Origin: Deltaproteobacteria bacterium
GTDB lineage: Bacteria > Desulfobacterota > Syntrophobacteria > BM002
Length of the DNA stretch: 64,000 bases
Direction: 5' to 3'
Assembly: GCA_019309045.1 (NCBI GenBank)
Contig: JAFDGZ010000021.1
Location: 1 to 64,000, forward strand
Part shown: positions 1 to 9,562 of the stretch, one piece after another
Numbering within the stretch: position 1 is the stretch's first letter
Layout: every line of letters starts with the position of its first letter
Made by a program: the position numbers and the translations under genes
Notes under the pieces: generated by a model
What the model was told of the DNA's origin: nothing
What the model saw: only the letters and a program-made list of their open reading frames with translations
Databases searched by the model: none

Positions 1-837
1 CCGCCTCTGGTATTCGTAGCCTTCATCGCCGGCATCGTGGGAAATAACAAGCTTGGCTTTCATCCCCAGCCTGCAAACCAGTTCGATGGCATGTTCAATA
101 CCCTTGCGGTGGACGATCCTGGTAGGCTGCAATATAAAGAGCTCGTCATCCTTTATTCCCAGGGCCTGCCGCACGTCAGAAGAATAATCATCTGGAGGTG
201 GCGGGGGATTGTCGAAATCCATTATGTTCGGTGCAACCCGTGCTGAAATACCGGTGCGAAAAGAGAGCTGCTCATTTGCATAGGAATTGATCACCACATG
301 ACGAATTGATGGCAGGTTTGCAGGAAAGGCCATATTGAGGTAATCGGAGACACTGTTTATCAGGAAGCGGTCCCTTTCCCAGTAGAAGTCGTGATGATGA
401 GCCACCGTGGTTATATTTGTTTCAGCTATCAGTTCCGTGAGAGCCAGACCGAGGGGAATATTCATCGGAATAGTCAGAGCATTTTCTACTAGAAGTAGAC
501 CTATGTCGAATTTTTCGATGAAATTGTAAAGGTGTTCTTTGAGCTTATAGGCAAGTCGATGTATCTGGCGAGTCACAGAGTGGTGACGTGTGGTTGTGCC
601 GAAGCATTGCCTCTGGATATCCACTATCTCCGGGTGAGTGAAGTGAGCCTCCTCGGCCAGATATGACCTTTCTGGAGGCCGCTCCAGTTCTCCGGCAAAA
701 TAGAAGCAGGTGAAGCCATGCTTTTCGAAAACAGTGGCCCATTTTTCCGCCTCCAGGGAAACCCCGTCCGTTCCAGCAAGCCTGGTTGAAATTATTCCCC
801 AGTGCGCCAGGTTGCGCTCATTATTCATTGCAGCCAT
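1..837 (-). CDS. Glycosyltransferase family 4-like protein, N-terminal part (cut by window edge)
   Basis: The first 279 codons are visible and the gene continues beyond base 1. The start is the ATG at 837, preceded by GGAGGG; an ATG four bases upstream is in another frame and stops at once. The visible part resembles the N-terminal Rossmann half of a GT-B glycosyltransferase: a glycine-rich loop STRLAGTDGVS at residues 18-28, HHHDFYWERDR at 147-157, and PTRIVHRKGIEHA at 238-250, the last being the usual first motif of the C-terminal nucleotide-sugar domain. The donor-binding E-x7-E region would lie outside the window, so donor and acceptor are unknown. Pyruvate kinase follows upstream on the same strand after a 177-base gap. 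The family call is reasonable; the specific substrate cannot be stated. Confidence 0.75.
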   Translation of the reverse strand, partial: MAAMNNERNLAHWGIISTRLAGTDGVSLEAEKWATVFEKHGFTCFYFAGELERPPERSYLAEEAHFTHPEIVDIQRQCFGTTTRHHSVTRQIHRLAYKLKEHLYNFIEKFDIGLLLVENALTIPMNIPLGLALTELIAETNITTVAHHHDFYWERDRFLINSVSDYLNMAFPANLPSIRHVVINSYANEQLSFRTGISARVAPNIMDFDNPPPPPDDYSSDVRQALGIKDDELFILQPTRIVHRKGIEHAIELVCRLGMKAKLVISHDAGDEGYEYQRR

Positions 838-1014
838 TCATCCCTCCTCGAAGATTGTTGTATCTCGCCGCCTGTATTCGCCCGATGGCTCGAGCGGCTT
901 TCCAGTGTATCACGCTTCCATTAATTTTCTGATTCCTATTAGACTTTTGCAGCATAAGCAGACGATCTGAACTGACTTCTCGATAATCAACCTCGAGATC
1001 CGCAGCCTCTACTC

Positions 1015-2442
1015 CTAACGATTCAGATCAATTATTTCGATACGGTGATTGGCTTCGGGATATTTCGGCGAAGGCCCGGTAGACAGCACCACGAGATTGC
1101 CCTGCAGCTCAGCCGACTGCAGCCAGTTGCGAGCGTACCCCTTCCAGTCGTCTGGCTGCTCCGGCTCGTGCACCGGCCAGATGCCATAAGAGAACATCAG
1201 CTGCTGACAAACCTTTTCCCTGGTGCTGACAGCTGCTATCCAGACTGGCAGCCTGAAACGGGTGATGCTCCTGGCTGTCGCACCACTGATGCTCGGCACC
1301 AGCACCAAGGCGGGTGCAACTCGGTCTATCAGAGTTTCTACACTCAGGGTAAGAAGGTCCCGCATGCTGAAATCGACTTTGCCGTCGAAGGTTCTGAGAA
1401 TTTCGCGCACTTTGTGGCCTGGACGAGTCGGTTCGGTAGCTGCGGCAATCTTGGCCAGCATGGCAGCAGCATCAACCGGATATTTTCCCATGGCCGACTC
1501 TTCTGAGAGCATGACGCAGTCCGTGCCGTCGAGGATGGCATTGGCCACATCAGTGGCTTCTGCCCTGGTGGGACGCCGGTTGTCGGTCATGGACTCCAAC
1601 ATCTGCGTGGCGGTGATTACCGGCTTGCCCAGCAGGTTTGCCCGCCTGATGATCTCTTTTTGGGCAACAGCGATCCACTCTATGGGGATTTCCACCCCCA
1701 GGTCGCCGCGCGCCACCATGATCCCGTCCGCAGCGTCCAGGATGCCGTCCAAATGCTCGCGAGCGCTGGATCTTTCCAGCTTGGCAATGATGAACGGCTC
1801 GTGTCCGAGAGAGGCGGCTGCCTGGCGAACAGCACGTATGTCCGCCGCAGACTCTACAAATGACTGGCTTATCGCATCTACCCCCTTTTCCATGGCAAAT
1901 CTCAGACACTGCTGATCACGCTCGGTAAAGGCGCCGATGCCGAGATCAATGTCCGGCAGATTGAGCCCCTTGCGGGAGCGCAGTTCACCTCCCACAACAA
2001 CACGGCAGTGAACCTCTGTTCCGACCGCCTTTTCCACCTCGAGCTGAATGAGACCGTCATTGAGAAAAAGGGTATCTCCCGCTTTGACTACCTGCGGCAG
2101 TCTGGGAAAACTCATGGAAACTCGTTCCTTGCTGCCGAGGATCTCTTCACTTGTCAAAGTGAGAGGGTCGCCAGGATTCAATTGCACAGGCTCTTCAGCC
2201 AGTTGACCGATGCGCATTTTAGGCCCTGGAAGATCGCCCATAATGGCCACCCGCCGGCCGGTGGCGCGGGCCGCAGTACGGATATTGGCAATGACTTTCT
2301 CATGGCTGTCGAAATCAGCGTGGGAGAAATTGATGCGGGCAATATTCATGCCCGCCTCAATCAACTGTTTCAACACTTCAACAGATTCGGAAGCAGGCCC
2401 TATGGTGCAAACAATCTTTGTCTTGTTAGCAGGAAGCCTCAT
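1015..2442 (-). CDS. pyk: Pyruvate kinase
   Basis: Cytoplasmic enzyme transferring phosphate from phosphoenolpyruvate to ADP at the end of glycolysis. The 475-residue length is normal for the bacterial family. Visible hallmarks: ARINFSH at 35-41, GDLPGPKMRIG at 69-79, the lysine of IIAKLERS (K221), the family signature MVARGDLG at 242-249 and TATQMLESM at 277-285. The ATG at 2442 is preceded by GAAGGG. The gene stands alone, with 226 bases before it and 177 after, so it is probably its own transcript. No missing catalytic residue was noticed. Confidence 0.96.
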   Translation of the reverse strand: MRLPANKTKIVCTIGPASESVEVLKQLIEAGMNIARINFSHADFDSHEKVIANIRTAARATGRRVAIMGDLPGPKMRIGQLAEEPVQLNPGDPLTLTSEEILGSKERVSMSFPRLPQVVKAGDTLFLNDGLIQLEVEKAVGTEVHCRVVVGGELRSRKGLNLPDIDLGIGAFTERDQQCLRFAMEKGVDAISQSFVESAADIRAVRQAAASLGHEPFIIAKLERSSAREHLDGILDAADGIMVARGDLGVEIPIEWIAVAQKEIIRRANLLGKPVITATQMLESMTDNRRPTRAEATDVANAILDGTDCVMLSEESAMGKYPVDAAAMLAKIAAATEPTRPGHKVREILRTFDGKVDFSMRDLLTLSVETLIDRVAPALVLVPSISGATARSITRFRLPVWIAAVSTREKVCQQLMFSYGIWPVHEPEQPDDWKGYARNWLQSAELQGNLVVLSTGPSPKYPEANHRIEIIDLNR

Positions 2443-2668
2443 GGCATTTCCCTTCTCTTTTCAGCAAGAAGTACCCCCAGAGCGCAACATGTACCGGCCA
2501 TTGCCCTGGCCACGCTTGGCAATGGCCTGACCGACCATCTCTGGCAAACTGGCTATTTCGACAATTCTAACTCCCCAGATGGCGACCTGCGCAGAGCAGT
2601 ACCGGTAAATCAACCTCGAGACAGACTATCACATGGGCAGTACGCGCCGCAAACAATCCTGTGACTGG

Positions 2669-4417
2669 TTAATCCTCTTCTGCTCTGCCCAGTTCGACAA
2701 TCCGTTTACCGTACTCCTTTTGAAGAGTGTTGAGATAATTCTCGTCGATCTCGCCTTTCCAGGTGATTATTTCTTTGAATCTTTTTGGAATCTTCACGCC
2801 CCTGGGGTCAAAACCGCTGGCCAACCGGAGCTGCCAGCGCATCTTTTGGATATGCTGGGCCACCTCATTCATATTGTCGGCCAAATACCTGTAACCCAGG
2901 CAATTCAAACACTCGGCCAGCAGTTGTTCCTTGTAAATTTCCCGGGCAAAAAGGCAGGAAACCATTGATGTCAACAGAACTCGCCCCTGTTCGTCCTTCA
3001 GCAAGAACTCCACCGCTTTTTGAGGATCCTTGTCTTTCTGCTTCTGATCATATGAATAGCCGCCCGCATCCAGGTGGGAATGCCTGAAACCCAGTGCCTG
3101 CGAGGTAAAAAAGACCTCACCGGTAGCGTAGCCAGCCATCTCTTGACCGAGGACGCAGGCGAAATCTTCTCCACCATAGTGTTCCACCGCTTTCATGGTT
3201 CCCTGGCCGAGGAGTCGGTAGAAATCGTTGCTCATTGAGCCAAGATGGAGTATAGCCTCCTTGTAACCGTCGGCATCACCAAATTTCAAGGGAACCAGCG
3301 TTTCTTTCTCCGAAATGACACCCCTTGCCAGCGCCTCTGTGGCCCAGGCCAGGGCGACTCCCGCTGACATCACGTCCAGTCCCATCTTTTCCACCATGTC
3401 AATAATGGCAAGCACCTTGAACGCATTGGTCATCCCCAGCATTGAACCTGTGGCAAAGATAGGCTCGTGGTCATAGGAGATCTGCCGGTAGAGATACTGA
3501 TTGGGTTCCATGAATTTTTCTCGCACAAAGCCGATGTGTATGCAGCCCACAGGGCAACCGGCGCAGGCGGTGTTGCGCAGCAAAGTATCATTGGCAAAGG
3601 TTTCACCGCTGATGCCTTCGATGTCAGGATCGGTGGTCTGCTGGAGATTTCTGATTGGCAGGGCCTTCAGTCCGTTGAGAATAGCCACGTTCACTGGAGT
3701 GCCCAGATTATGATACTTATCCATCATGTCGGTGGTAGTAAGCTGCTGATAGACTGCTTCGAAGAGATTCCTGTACGTCTTACCTTCCGGGAGATCGAAG
3801 ATACCATCTCCCAGAATGGCCACGGCCTTGAGATTCTTTGCTCCCATCACAGCACCGCCGCCGAGTCTGCCGAAATGGCGGTAGGTATCCACAGTGATGC
3901 AGGCCATGGGCAGAAGGTTCTCGCCTGCGGGACCTATGCGCAGAATGGACCGGTGGCCGGCGCCGCCAATCATTTTACGAAGCATCTTGCCGGATTTTTG
4001 CAGGTCAATCCCCTTCATGTAATGCACATCTTTGAGCTCCAGTTGCCGGGAGCCAATTATTAGACAGCTCAATGCCGGGGCCCTGCCAATAATGACCAGG
4101 CCGTCGTAGCCGGCAAAGCGAAGAGAAAGGGCCGAACGGCCGCCAGCGTGACTTTCGGCATACTGATCATGATAGGGCGACTTGAAACTGCACACGGTCT
4201 TGCTCATAAGAGGAAAATATCCGGTGAGCGGTCCGATGGTGAAAATAAGAGGCTGCGACGGCTCGGTCCAGGCCTTGTCAACATGACCGTATTTCTTGAA
4301 GAGAGCTGCAGCCAGGCCGCTGCCACCCAGGTGTCTATCCCGACCATCCATCTTGACCACCTTGCCTTTGCCTGTGGCAAGGTTCACCACGAGCACTCTG
4401 AAATAGTCTCTGCTCAT
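2669..4417 (-). CDS. aor: Aldehyde:ferredoxin oxidoreductase, tungsten-pterin family
   Basis: AOR-family catalytic subunit (582 aa), which interconverts aldehydes and carboxylic acids using a tungsten bis-pyranopterin cofactor and one [4Fe-4S] cluster. The cluster ligands appear as CAGCPVGC (C285, C288, C292) and a distant C488 in MVSCLF, the spacing known for the family. HLGGSGLAAA near residue 30 and GAKNLKAVA near 192-200 are typical N-domain motifs. An open frame extends 41 codons further upstream but inside the ferredoxin gene; I chose the ATG at 4417 because it follows GGAGGTGGCTTC and overlaps the upstream stop as ATGA, implying translational coupling. The substrate is unknown: such enzymes serve acetaldehyde, aromatic aldehydes or broad detoxification. 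The upstream ferredoxin-type gene is its probable electron-transfer subunit. Confidence 0.92.
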   Translation of the reverse strand: MSRDYFRVLVVNLATGKGKVVKMDGRDRHLGGSGLAAALFKKYGHVDKAWTEPSQPLIFTIGPLTGYFPLMSKTVCSFKSPYHDQYAESHAGGRSALSLRFAGYDGLVIIGRAPALSCLIIGSRQLELKDVHYMKGIDLQKSGKMLRKMIGGAGHRSILRIGPAGENLLPMACITVDTYRHFGRLGGGAVMGAKNLKAVAILGDGIFDLPEGKTYRNLFEAVYQQLTTTDMMDKYHNLGTPVNVAILNGLKALPIRNLQQTTDPDIEGISGETFANDTLLRNTACAGCPVGCIHIGFVREKFMEPNQYLYRQISYDHEPIFATGSMLGMTNAFKVLAIIDMVEKMGLDVMSAGVALAWATEALARGVISEKETLVPLKFGDADGYKEAILHLGSMSNDFYRLLGQGTMKAVEHYGGEDFACVLGQEMAGYATGEVFFTSQALGFRHSHLDAGGYSYDQKQKDKDPQKAVEFLLKDEQGRVLLTSMVSCLFAREIYKEQLLAECLNCLGYRYLADNMNEVAQHIQKMRWQLRLASGFDPRGVKIPKRFKEIITWKGEIDENYLNTLQKEYGKRIVELGRAEED

Positions 4418-4866
4418 GAAGCCACCTCCTTCCCCTCTGCAGCAGGGGCAGCCCCTAGCGACATCTCCACCATTTCCAGGCAATGATGGGGGCAGAATGC
4501 TACACACTGACCGCAGTGGATGCAGACGAACGGCTCCCAAGTAGGGGCAAGATAAATGGCATCGACAGGACAGGCCTCAGCGCAATCGCCGCACTGGATG
4601 CACAGTTTCCTCTTGACGAGCACACCTCCACCCCGACGCTGGGAAAAAGCCCCGGTGGGGCAGGCAAGGGCGCAGGGCGCCGGATCACAGGCCAGACATG
4701 ACTTGGCCTCGAAGCCTGTGGACAGACCACCGGAAGAGACAATGCGGATGCCGGCCGTATCCCAGGACAATTTTTTGTACACCAGCCGAGCGCAGGCCAA
4801 CGAACAGGAGTGGCAGCCGATGCAGCGCTCCATATGAGGAGTTGTCAGAATTTTAGCTTTTTTCAT
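4414..4866 (-). CDS. Four-cluster ferredoxin-type iron-sulfur subunit, AorA-like
   Basis: A 150-residue iron-sulfur protein with four cysteine groups: CIGCHSCSLAC, CLACDPAPCALACP, CIQCGDCAEACP and CIHCGQCVAFCP, enough for up to four [4Fe-4S] clusters. It has no signal peptide or membrane segment, so it is cytoplasmic. It overlaps the AOR gene by four bases and is translated first. That arrangement matches the AorA/AorB pairs of multi-subunit AORs, where the small protein wires the tungsten subunit to a flavoprotein or ferredoxin pool. No FAD subunit gene is adjacent here. It could equally serve the formate dehydrogenase-like protein encoded 149 bases upstream. The HycB/DmsB-type layout makes the electron-transfer role secure, the exact partner less so. 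Confidence 0.88.
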   Translation of the reverse strand: MKKAKILTTPHMERCIGCHSCSLACARLVYKKLSWDTAGIRIVSSGGLSTGFEAKSCLACDPAPCALACPTGAFSQRRGGGVLVKRKLCIQCGDCAEACPVDAIYLAPTWEPFVCIHCGQCVAFCPHHCLEMVEMSLGAAPAAEGKEVAS

Positions 4867-5015
4867 AAGGTTTCCTCATCTGAATAGATCCATAGGGGAT
4901 CGGCAAGATGGTCTGTCCTGCCATTTAGACATTGAATAATTCTGTCCCACGGATGGGCCGCTTTCAGGATCCGCCCAGTACCAGGACCAATATTTGTCTC
5001 GTACATTAGAGCAAC

Positions 5016-7070
5016 TCAACAGACGTACCGTTCGATCTTTACCGGAATCACCTTTAGGGCCGGCATTCGTGCTTGGGGATCCAGAGGCACGGCGCTCATC
5101 AGTGTGTTAACGTTAGGGGTCTCGTAGTGGATAGGCATAAAAACATATCCTGGCGCTATCTTATCAGTAACTTTCAGTTCGGACAAGACGCTTCCATACG
5201 GACTGGTAAGGCGCAACGACTCTCCTGCAGACAGACCTGCCCGATCAGCATCCTCAGGGTGCATCTCCACAAATGACCTGGGGGCGACCTTCATGAGTCT
5301 CTTGGAGCGCCGTGACATCTCACCTGTGTTGAAGTGAGCGAGCAGCCGACCAGTAATGAGCACCAGAGGATAGTCCTGCGTTGGTTTTATCAAGCTTCTG
5401 GGAAGAGATGGGGGAATAAACCTTGCCCGTCTGTCGCTGAAGGCAAAACCATCATCGTACAATCCTGGCGTACCGGGATGAGATTCATGGTAGCATGGCC
5501 AGCAAATTCCTTCCATTTCCTGCAACCTGCCGTAGGTCACCCCCGCGAAAATGGGTGCGGCCCGGCGTATCTCTTCCCAGATTACTTCGGTTGAGCCGTA
5601 TTGCCAGTCATATCCCATGGCTCTGGCAATATTCTGAAATATCAGCCAGTCCGCTCTGGCTTCGCCCGGAGGTCTGAGCCCTGCGGAGGTGTGCTGAATT
5701 CTCCTGCTGGCGTTAGTAAAAGTTCCCTCCTTCTCCCCTATCATAGCAGCCGGCAGTACAATGTTTGCATGTTTGGCGGTTTCCGTAAGGAATACGTCCT
5801 GAACGATAAGGAGCTCCAAGCGATCCATCATCCAGGAAACGAAAGTGGACTGGGGCTCCGACATCACAGGATTCTCACCCACTACATAAAGGGCGCGTAT
5901 CTTGCCGGATGCAATTTCATGGATCATTTCCGGAGCAGCAAGACCAGGCTTGCCTGGCACCTCGCATCCCCATATGGCTCCCAGGTGAATCCTGGCCGCC
6001 TCGTCATCAAGAAGCATGTGTCCGGGAAGAAGATTGGGCATTGCCCCCAGGTCACAGGCGCCCTGGACATTATTCTGTCCCCGCAGAGGAGCCACGCCGC
6101 AGCCTTCCCTGCCAACATTGCCGGTTAATAGGGCCAGGTCTATGAGGGCAGACACATTGTCCGTACCATGAGCATGTTGTGTCAGCCCCATACCCCACAA
6201 GAAAATAGTTTTTCTGCCGTGGATCAGTTCAGCTGCTCTGTGCAGATCCTCTCGAAAAATTCCTGCCATTTCGCAGGCAGAGTCTATATCGACCTCTTCC
6301 AGAGCTTTCTGCATAGCCTCGAAGCCAATGGTACGCTCTCGGCAGAACCTCTCATCGTGCCAGCCCTGCAAATAGATTATCTTGCTAAGAGCCTTCAGCC
6401 AAAAGATATCCGCACCCGGTTTCACCTTGAGATGAACCTGGGCGTATTTTGCCAGGCCTGTGGTCCGGGGGTCCACCAGAACAAGGCTAATTTCTCCTTT
6501 ACTGGCCCTCTTTTTGAGTCGCTGCCAGATAATCGGATGAGTGGTACTGGTGTGAGCCCCCACTATCACTATGGTTTCCGTGGCCATGCCGTCCCTGTAA
6601 AAGGTGCTGACTGCTCCATATCCCAGCTGCTTCTTGAGCGCCACCTCTGAGGGTCCGTGACAGAGGCGAGCACAGTTGTCCAGGTTGTTATTGCCAATTA
6701 CAACCCGCTGAAACTTCTGGCTGAGATAGATTTCTTCATTGAGAACCTTGCTGCTGGCAAGCATTCCCACGCTTTCCCGGCCGTAAGTTTTCATAACCCT
6801 TTGTAAACTCTCGGCTGCCTGGTCGATGGCTTCTTCCCAGGCAGCTTTCTCTAGAGTGCCATGGCGGCGCACAAGGGGATGAGTAAGTCGTTCTTGACTG
6901 CTCACAAGTTCATGGATGGAGAGGCCCTTGACGCAAAGGTACTTGTCGTTGACCGTCTTGTTTCTACCCGAGGCCCTGCTTTTCACGGGAACGCCTTTGT
7001 CGTCGAGCTCCAACTCCAGATTGCAACCCACCCCGCAGTAAGGACAGATGATGTGAATTTGTTCCAGCAT
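5016..7070 (-). CDS. Formate dehydrogenase H-like molybdopterin oxidoreductase, cysteine form
   Basis: 684-residue catalytic subunit of the DMSO-reductase superfamily. The N terminus binds one [4Fe-4S] cluster through C9, C12, C16 and C46. The segment NNLDNCARLCHGPS matches the active-site region of formate dehydrogenases, with cysteine (C137) where E. coli FdhF has selenocysteine, followed by the conserved histidine H138. C-terminal molybdopterin-dinucleotide motifs such as LITGRLLAHFNTGEMSRR are present. It lacks the N-terminal ferredoxin extension of NAD-linked enzymes and has no Tat signal, so it is a cytoplasmic subunit needing a partner; the four-cluster ferredoxin gene downstream is a candidate. 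The ATG at 7070 follows AAAGGAGTAATT. Divergent moaA, required for its cofactor, starts 242 bases away. Formate is the likely but unproven substrate. Confidence 0.9.
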   Translation of the reverse strand: MLEQIHIICPYCGVGCNLELELDDKGVPVKSRASGRNKTVNDKYLCVKGLSIHELVSSQERLTHPLVRRHGTLEKAAWEEAIDQAAESLQRVMKTYGRESVGMLASSKVLNEEIYLSQKFQRVVIGNNNLDNCARLCHGPSEVALKKQLGYGAVSTFYRDGMATETIVIVGAHTSTTHPIIWQRLKKRASKGEISLVLVDPRTTGLAKYAQVHLKVKPGADIFWLKALSKIIYLQGWHDERFCRERTIGFEAMQKALEEVDIDSACEMAGIFREDLHRAAELIHGRKTIFLWGMGLTQHAHGTDNVSALIDLALLTGNVGREGCGVAPLRGQNNVQGACDLGAMPNLLPGHMLLDDEAARIHLGAIWGCEVPGKPGLAAPEMIHEIASGKIRALYVVGENPVMSEPQSTFVSWMMDRLELLIVQDVFLTETAKHANIVLPAAMIGEKEGTFTNASRRIQHTSAGLRPPGEARADWLIFQNIARAMGYDWQYGSTEVIWEEIRRAAPIFAGVTYGRLQEMEGICWPCYHESHPGTPGLYDDGFAFSDRRARFIPPSLPRSLIKPTQDYPLVLITGRLLAHFNTGEMSRRSKRLMKVAPRSFVEMHPEDADRAGLSAGESLRLTSPYGSVLSELKVTDKIAPGYVFMPIHYETPNVNTLMSAVPLDPQARMPALKVIPVKIERYVC

Positions 7071-7197
7071 AATTACTCCTTTGGCTTGGAAGGTATGTTT
7101 CGCCGATCAATCCCTGTGTGCTTGGTGGAACATCTGATGTGGGGCACCTTTGCACCTACCTGACAGAATGTAAGTTTTCCTGAGGCCATTCTTCCCC

Positions 7198-7226
7198 TTG
7201 ACATCAGGACTGCTCTTTTTTATTAT
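7198..7226 (+). promoter_or_regulatory. Sigma70-type promoter for moaA
   Basis: TTGACA at 7198-7203, a 17-base spacer, and TATTAT at 7221-7226 give 11 of 12 consensus matches at ideal spacing. Transcription would start near 7233, about 80 bases before the chosen moaA ATG. It lies in the 242-base divergent region between the formate dehydrogenase-like gene and moaA. No molybdenum-cofactor riboswitch fold was recognised. Confidence 0.75.
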
Positions 7227-7312
7227 GGGATAGTTGTCATAACAAGATGCCATTGCAACTTCAATCGACATCACTCCTCCTCAAGGAAATATTCTGGCTC
7301 GAGTGCATCATA

Positions 7313-8305
7313 ATGACACCTCCCATAGACCATTATCACCGCCCCATCGACTACTTGCGGGTGTCCATCACTGACCGCTGCAATCTTCGTTGTGTATACT
7401 GTGTGCCAGCCACCGGCGTCCACAAACTCAGCCACCACGATATCCTCACCTATGAAGAGCTGCTTCGCCTTACACGCATTGCCCTGGATATGGGTATTTC
7501 CAAAGTGCGCTTGACTGGTGGCGAACCCTTAGTACGTAAAGGGGTGATCGATTTTTGTCAGCGGTTGGCCCGCCTCCCAGGCCTTGACAGCCTCAGCCTG
7601 ACAACAAACGGGGTACTCCTGGAGCAGTTCTGCAGCGATCTCTACCATGCTGGTATGCGACGCATCAATATCAGCCTAGACACTCTGCAGCCGGAAAAAT
7701 TTGCCAGGATTACCCGCTTCGATCTCTTCGAGCAAGTATGGCGGGGCATCAGAGCCGCTGAACAGATTGGCTTTGCCCCGATAAAACTCAATGTTGTAGT
7801 CATGCGGGGCATTAATGACGACGAAATCGTAGAGCTTGCCCAACTGACCACCAGGCACGCCTTCCATGTCCGTTTCATCGAGTTCATGCCCCTCACTACT
7901 GACGACACCTGGGTCAGACGCCACTACGTCAGTGCCGATGAAATCCTGGCAACGCTTTCCGGGAGAGGGCCGCTGGAAAAGATTACCGTCGAACACACCA
8001 ATGGCCCGGCTCGCCATTTCCGCTGGGCCGATGCGCCCGGGGTCATTGGCATTATTAGTCCCATCAGCCACCATTTTTGTCCTTCCTGCAACCGCATAAG
8101 GCTCACCGCCGACGGCAACCTGAGAAACTGCCTGTTCTCTGATCACGAAGTGGACATCAAATCCGCCATGCGCCAGGGCGCCACCGACAGCGAACTTGCC
8201 GCCATTTTGAGGCAGTCCATTGCTGAAAAGCCTAAAAACCATTTTCTGCAGTCAGACCTCTTTCACAAGTGTCACAGCCGTCCCATGGTTGCCATAGGGG
8301 GTTAG
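7313..8305 (+). CDS. moaA: GTP 3',8-cyclase (molybdenum cofactor biosynthesis protein A)
   Basis: Radical-SAM enzyme (330 aa) that, with MoaC, converts GTP into cyclic pyranopterin monophosphate, the first step of Mo/W cofactor synthesis. The SAM-binding cluster is C23, C27, C30 (DRCNLRCVYC); the second cluster is C256, C259, C273 in CPSCNRIRLTADGNLRNC. The C-terminal double glycine (AIGG) required for activity is intact. An in-frame ATG at 7247 would add 22 residues; I prefer 7313 because family members start about 11 residues before IDYLR. The Shine-Dalgarno is weak at both. Placement opposite the formate dehydrogenase/AOR genes suggests coordinated supply of cofactor. No other moa gene is in the window. 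Confidence 0.95.
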   Translation: MTPPIDHYHRPIDYLRVSITDRCNLRCVYCVPATGVHKLSHHDILTYEELLRLTRIALDMGISKVRLTGGEPLVRKGVIDFCQRLARLPGLDSLSLTTNGVLLEQFCSDLYHAGMRRINISLDTLQPEKFARITRFDLFEQVWRGIRAAEQIGFAPIKLNVVVMRGINDDEIVELAQLTTRHAFHVRFIEFMPLTTDDTWVRRHYVSADEILATLSGRGPLEKITVEHTNGPARHFRWADAPGVIGIISPISHHFCPSCNRIRLTADGNLRNCLFSDHEVDIKSAMRQGATDSELAAILRQSIAEKPKNHFLQSDLFHKCHSRPMVAIGG

Positions 8306-8421
8306 CAACAAGCAGTTTTCGCCTGGCACTCCTGTCCCAGTTGACGGAATGAACTTTGCATTCTAGAATCAGTCCCGAATTGAATGCCGTGGCCATTACC
8401 TTGCCATATTGGACACACACC

Positions 8422-9507
8422 ATGCCCGATAAGCTGCTCACTCATCTGCCCCTGCTGCAGGCAATTCTCAAGTCTATGCCTCATGGCTTGCTGCTGTTCA
8501 ACCCTGATGGCATCGTGCTCTTCGCCAATGACAGTGCAGAATCTATGCTCGGCTACAACTCCGGGTCCTTGGCTGGTAGTAACATCGGGCAAATTTTCAT
8601 AAAAGATGACTGCAGGATCCTCCTGCCTAACATCATAAAACTGACTATGTCCGAGGGACAGTTCAGTGGTGAGGTCCTCCTGTGCGGCAAGAAGGGCCGC
8701 ATCTTTGCCCACATCCGCACTCGGCTTTTTAAAGAGAAAGACTCACAACTCATTGTAGCTCACATCGAAGACATCAGCCCATTCAAGACCTTGCAGAAGA
8801 GTTCCCGAGAGGCGGACCGCGTTCTCTGCCTCGGCAAAGTAGTGGATCGGATGGCGCATCACATAAGAAATCCCATTGCAGCTATAGGAGGTTTTGCCGC
8901 CCGCCTTATGAAAGAGGGTGTCGCAGAAGAGCACAAACGATTGTACCAGGAAATCATTTATCAGGAAGCGAGCCGTTTGGAAAGTCTGCTCAGGAGTCTC
9001 GCCGACTTTACTTCGCTGCCTTATCCCTCCCTTGCCAACACATCTCTGGACAAACTCATGGCGAGAATCAGAGAACTGCTGCCGGAAGAGTTGCAGGAAC
9101 GAGCCTCTGCCTGGCACGTTCCCTCACCAGAAATCTGTCGCTCCCTGCACGCCATTATGGATCTGGAGCTCATGTCTCAAGGCATCGCCAATGTGCTCAC
9201 CAACGCACTCGAAGCAGCGAATCCAACCGTGGCTATTGCTATAGAGGCATTTTCACAAGATGGCAGCCTGCAGCTCAGCGTTAAAGACACTGGAACGGGC
9301 ATTTCTGCTGAGGACCTCCCCTTTGTGTTCGACCCGCTTTTTACTACCAAGACACATCACGTGGGGCTCGGGCTGACAATCAGTCAACGCATCATTGAAG
9401 ACCATGGCGGTAGCATCGATATTAAAAGCACACCAGGCCAGGGCACCACAGTAACAGTGGCAGTGCCTGTGGAGAGAAGAAGAGCAATTCGTTTGAGGAG
9501 GCTTTGA
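8422..9507 (+). CDS. PAS-domain sensor histidine kinase, soluble, orphan
   Basis: 361-residue kinase without membrane segments. An N-terminal PAS domain spans roughly 12-120 (GLLLFNPDGIVLFANDSAE near 22-40). The dimerisation/phosphoacceptor region contains MAHHIRNPIAAIGG with H146 the likely phosphorylated residue; then the N box (GIANVLTNALEAA), the G1 box (VKDTGTGIS) and the G2 box (VGLGLTISQRIIEDHGGSI). It belongs to the NtrB-like HisKA class. A TTG at 8356 would add 22 residues; the ATG at 8422 starts just before the PAS helix, but neither has a convincing ribosome site, so the start is uncertain. It follows moaA by 116 bases and may be co-transcribed. No response regulator gene is adjacent, so its output is unknown. 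Confidence 0.88.
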   Translation: MPDKLLTHLPLLQAILKSMPHGLLLFNPDGIVLFANDSAESMLGYNSGSLAGSNIGQIFIKDDCRILLPNIIKLTMSEGQFSGEVLLCGKKGRIFAHIRTRLFKEKDSQLIVAHIEDISPFKTLQKSSREADRVLCLGKVVDRMAHHIRNPIAAIGGFAARLMKEGVAEEHKRLYQEIIYQEASRLESLLRSLADFTSLPYPSLANTSLDKLMARIRELLPEELQERASAWHVPSPEICRSLHAIMDLELMSQGIANVLTNALEAANPTVAIAIEAFSQDGSLQLSVKDTGTGISAEDLPFVFDPLFTTKTHHVGLGLTISQRIIEDHGGSIDIKSTPGQGTTVTVAVPVERRRAIRLRRL

Positions 9508-9535
9508 TCAGGGCATCTCCTAGATCATGCCCTGG
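9508..9535. terminator. Hairpin between convergent genes
   Basis: CAGGGCAT at 9509-9516 pairs perfectly with ATGCCCTG at 9527-9534 across a 10-base loop, right after the kinase stop codon and 29 bases from the end of the convergent comEA-like gene. There is no U-tract on either strand, so it may protect 3' ends rather than act as an intrinsic terminator. Confidence 0.45.
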
Positions 9536-9562
9536 CCATCTCCGAAAGCATCCAGCCCAGAG

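Noticed and set aside
7071-7312. Molybdenum-cofactor riboswitch before moaA
   Set aside because: The conserved paired core could not be recognised; a plain promoter explains the region.
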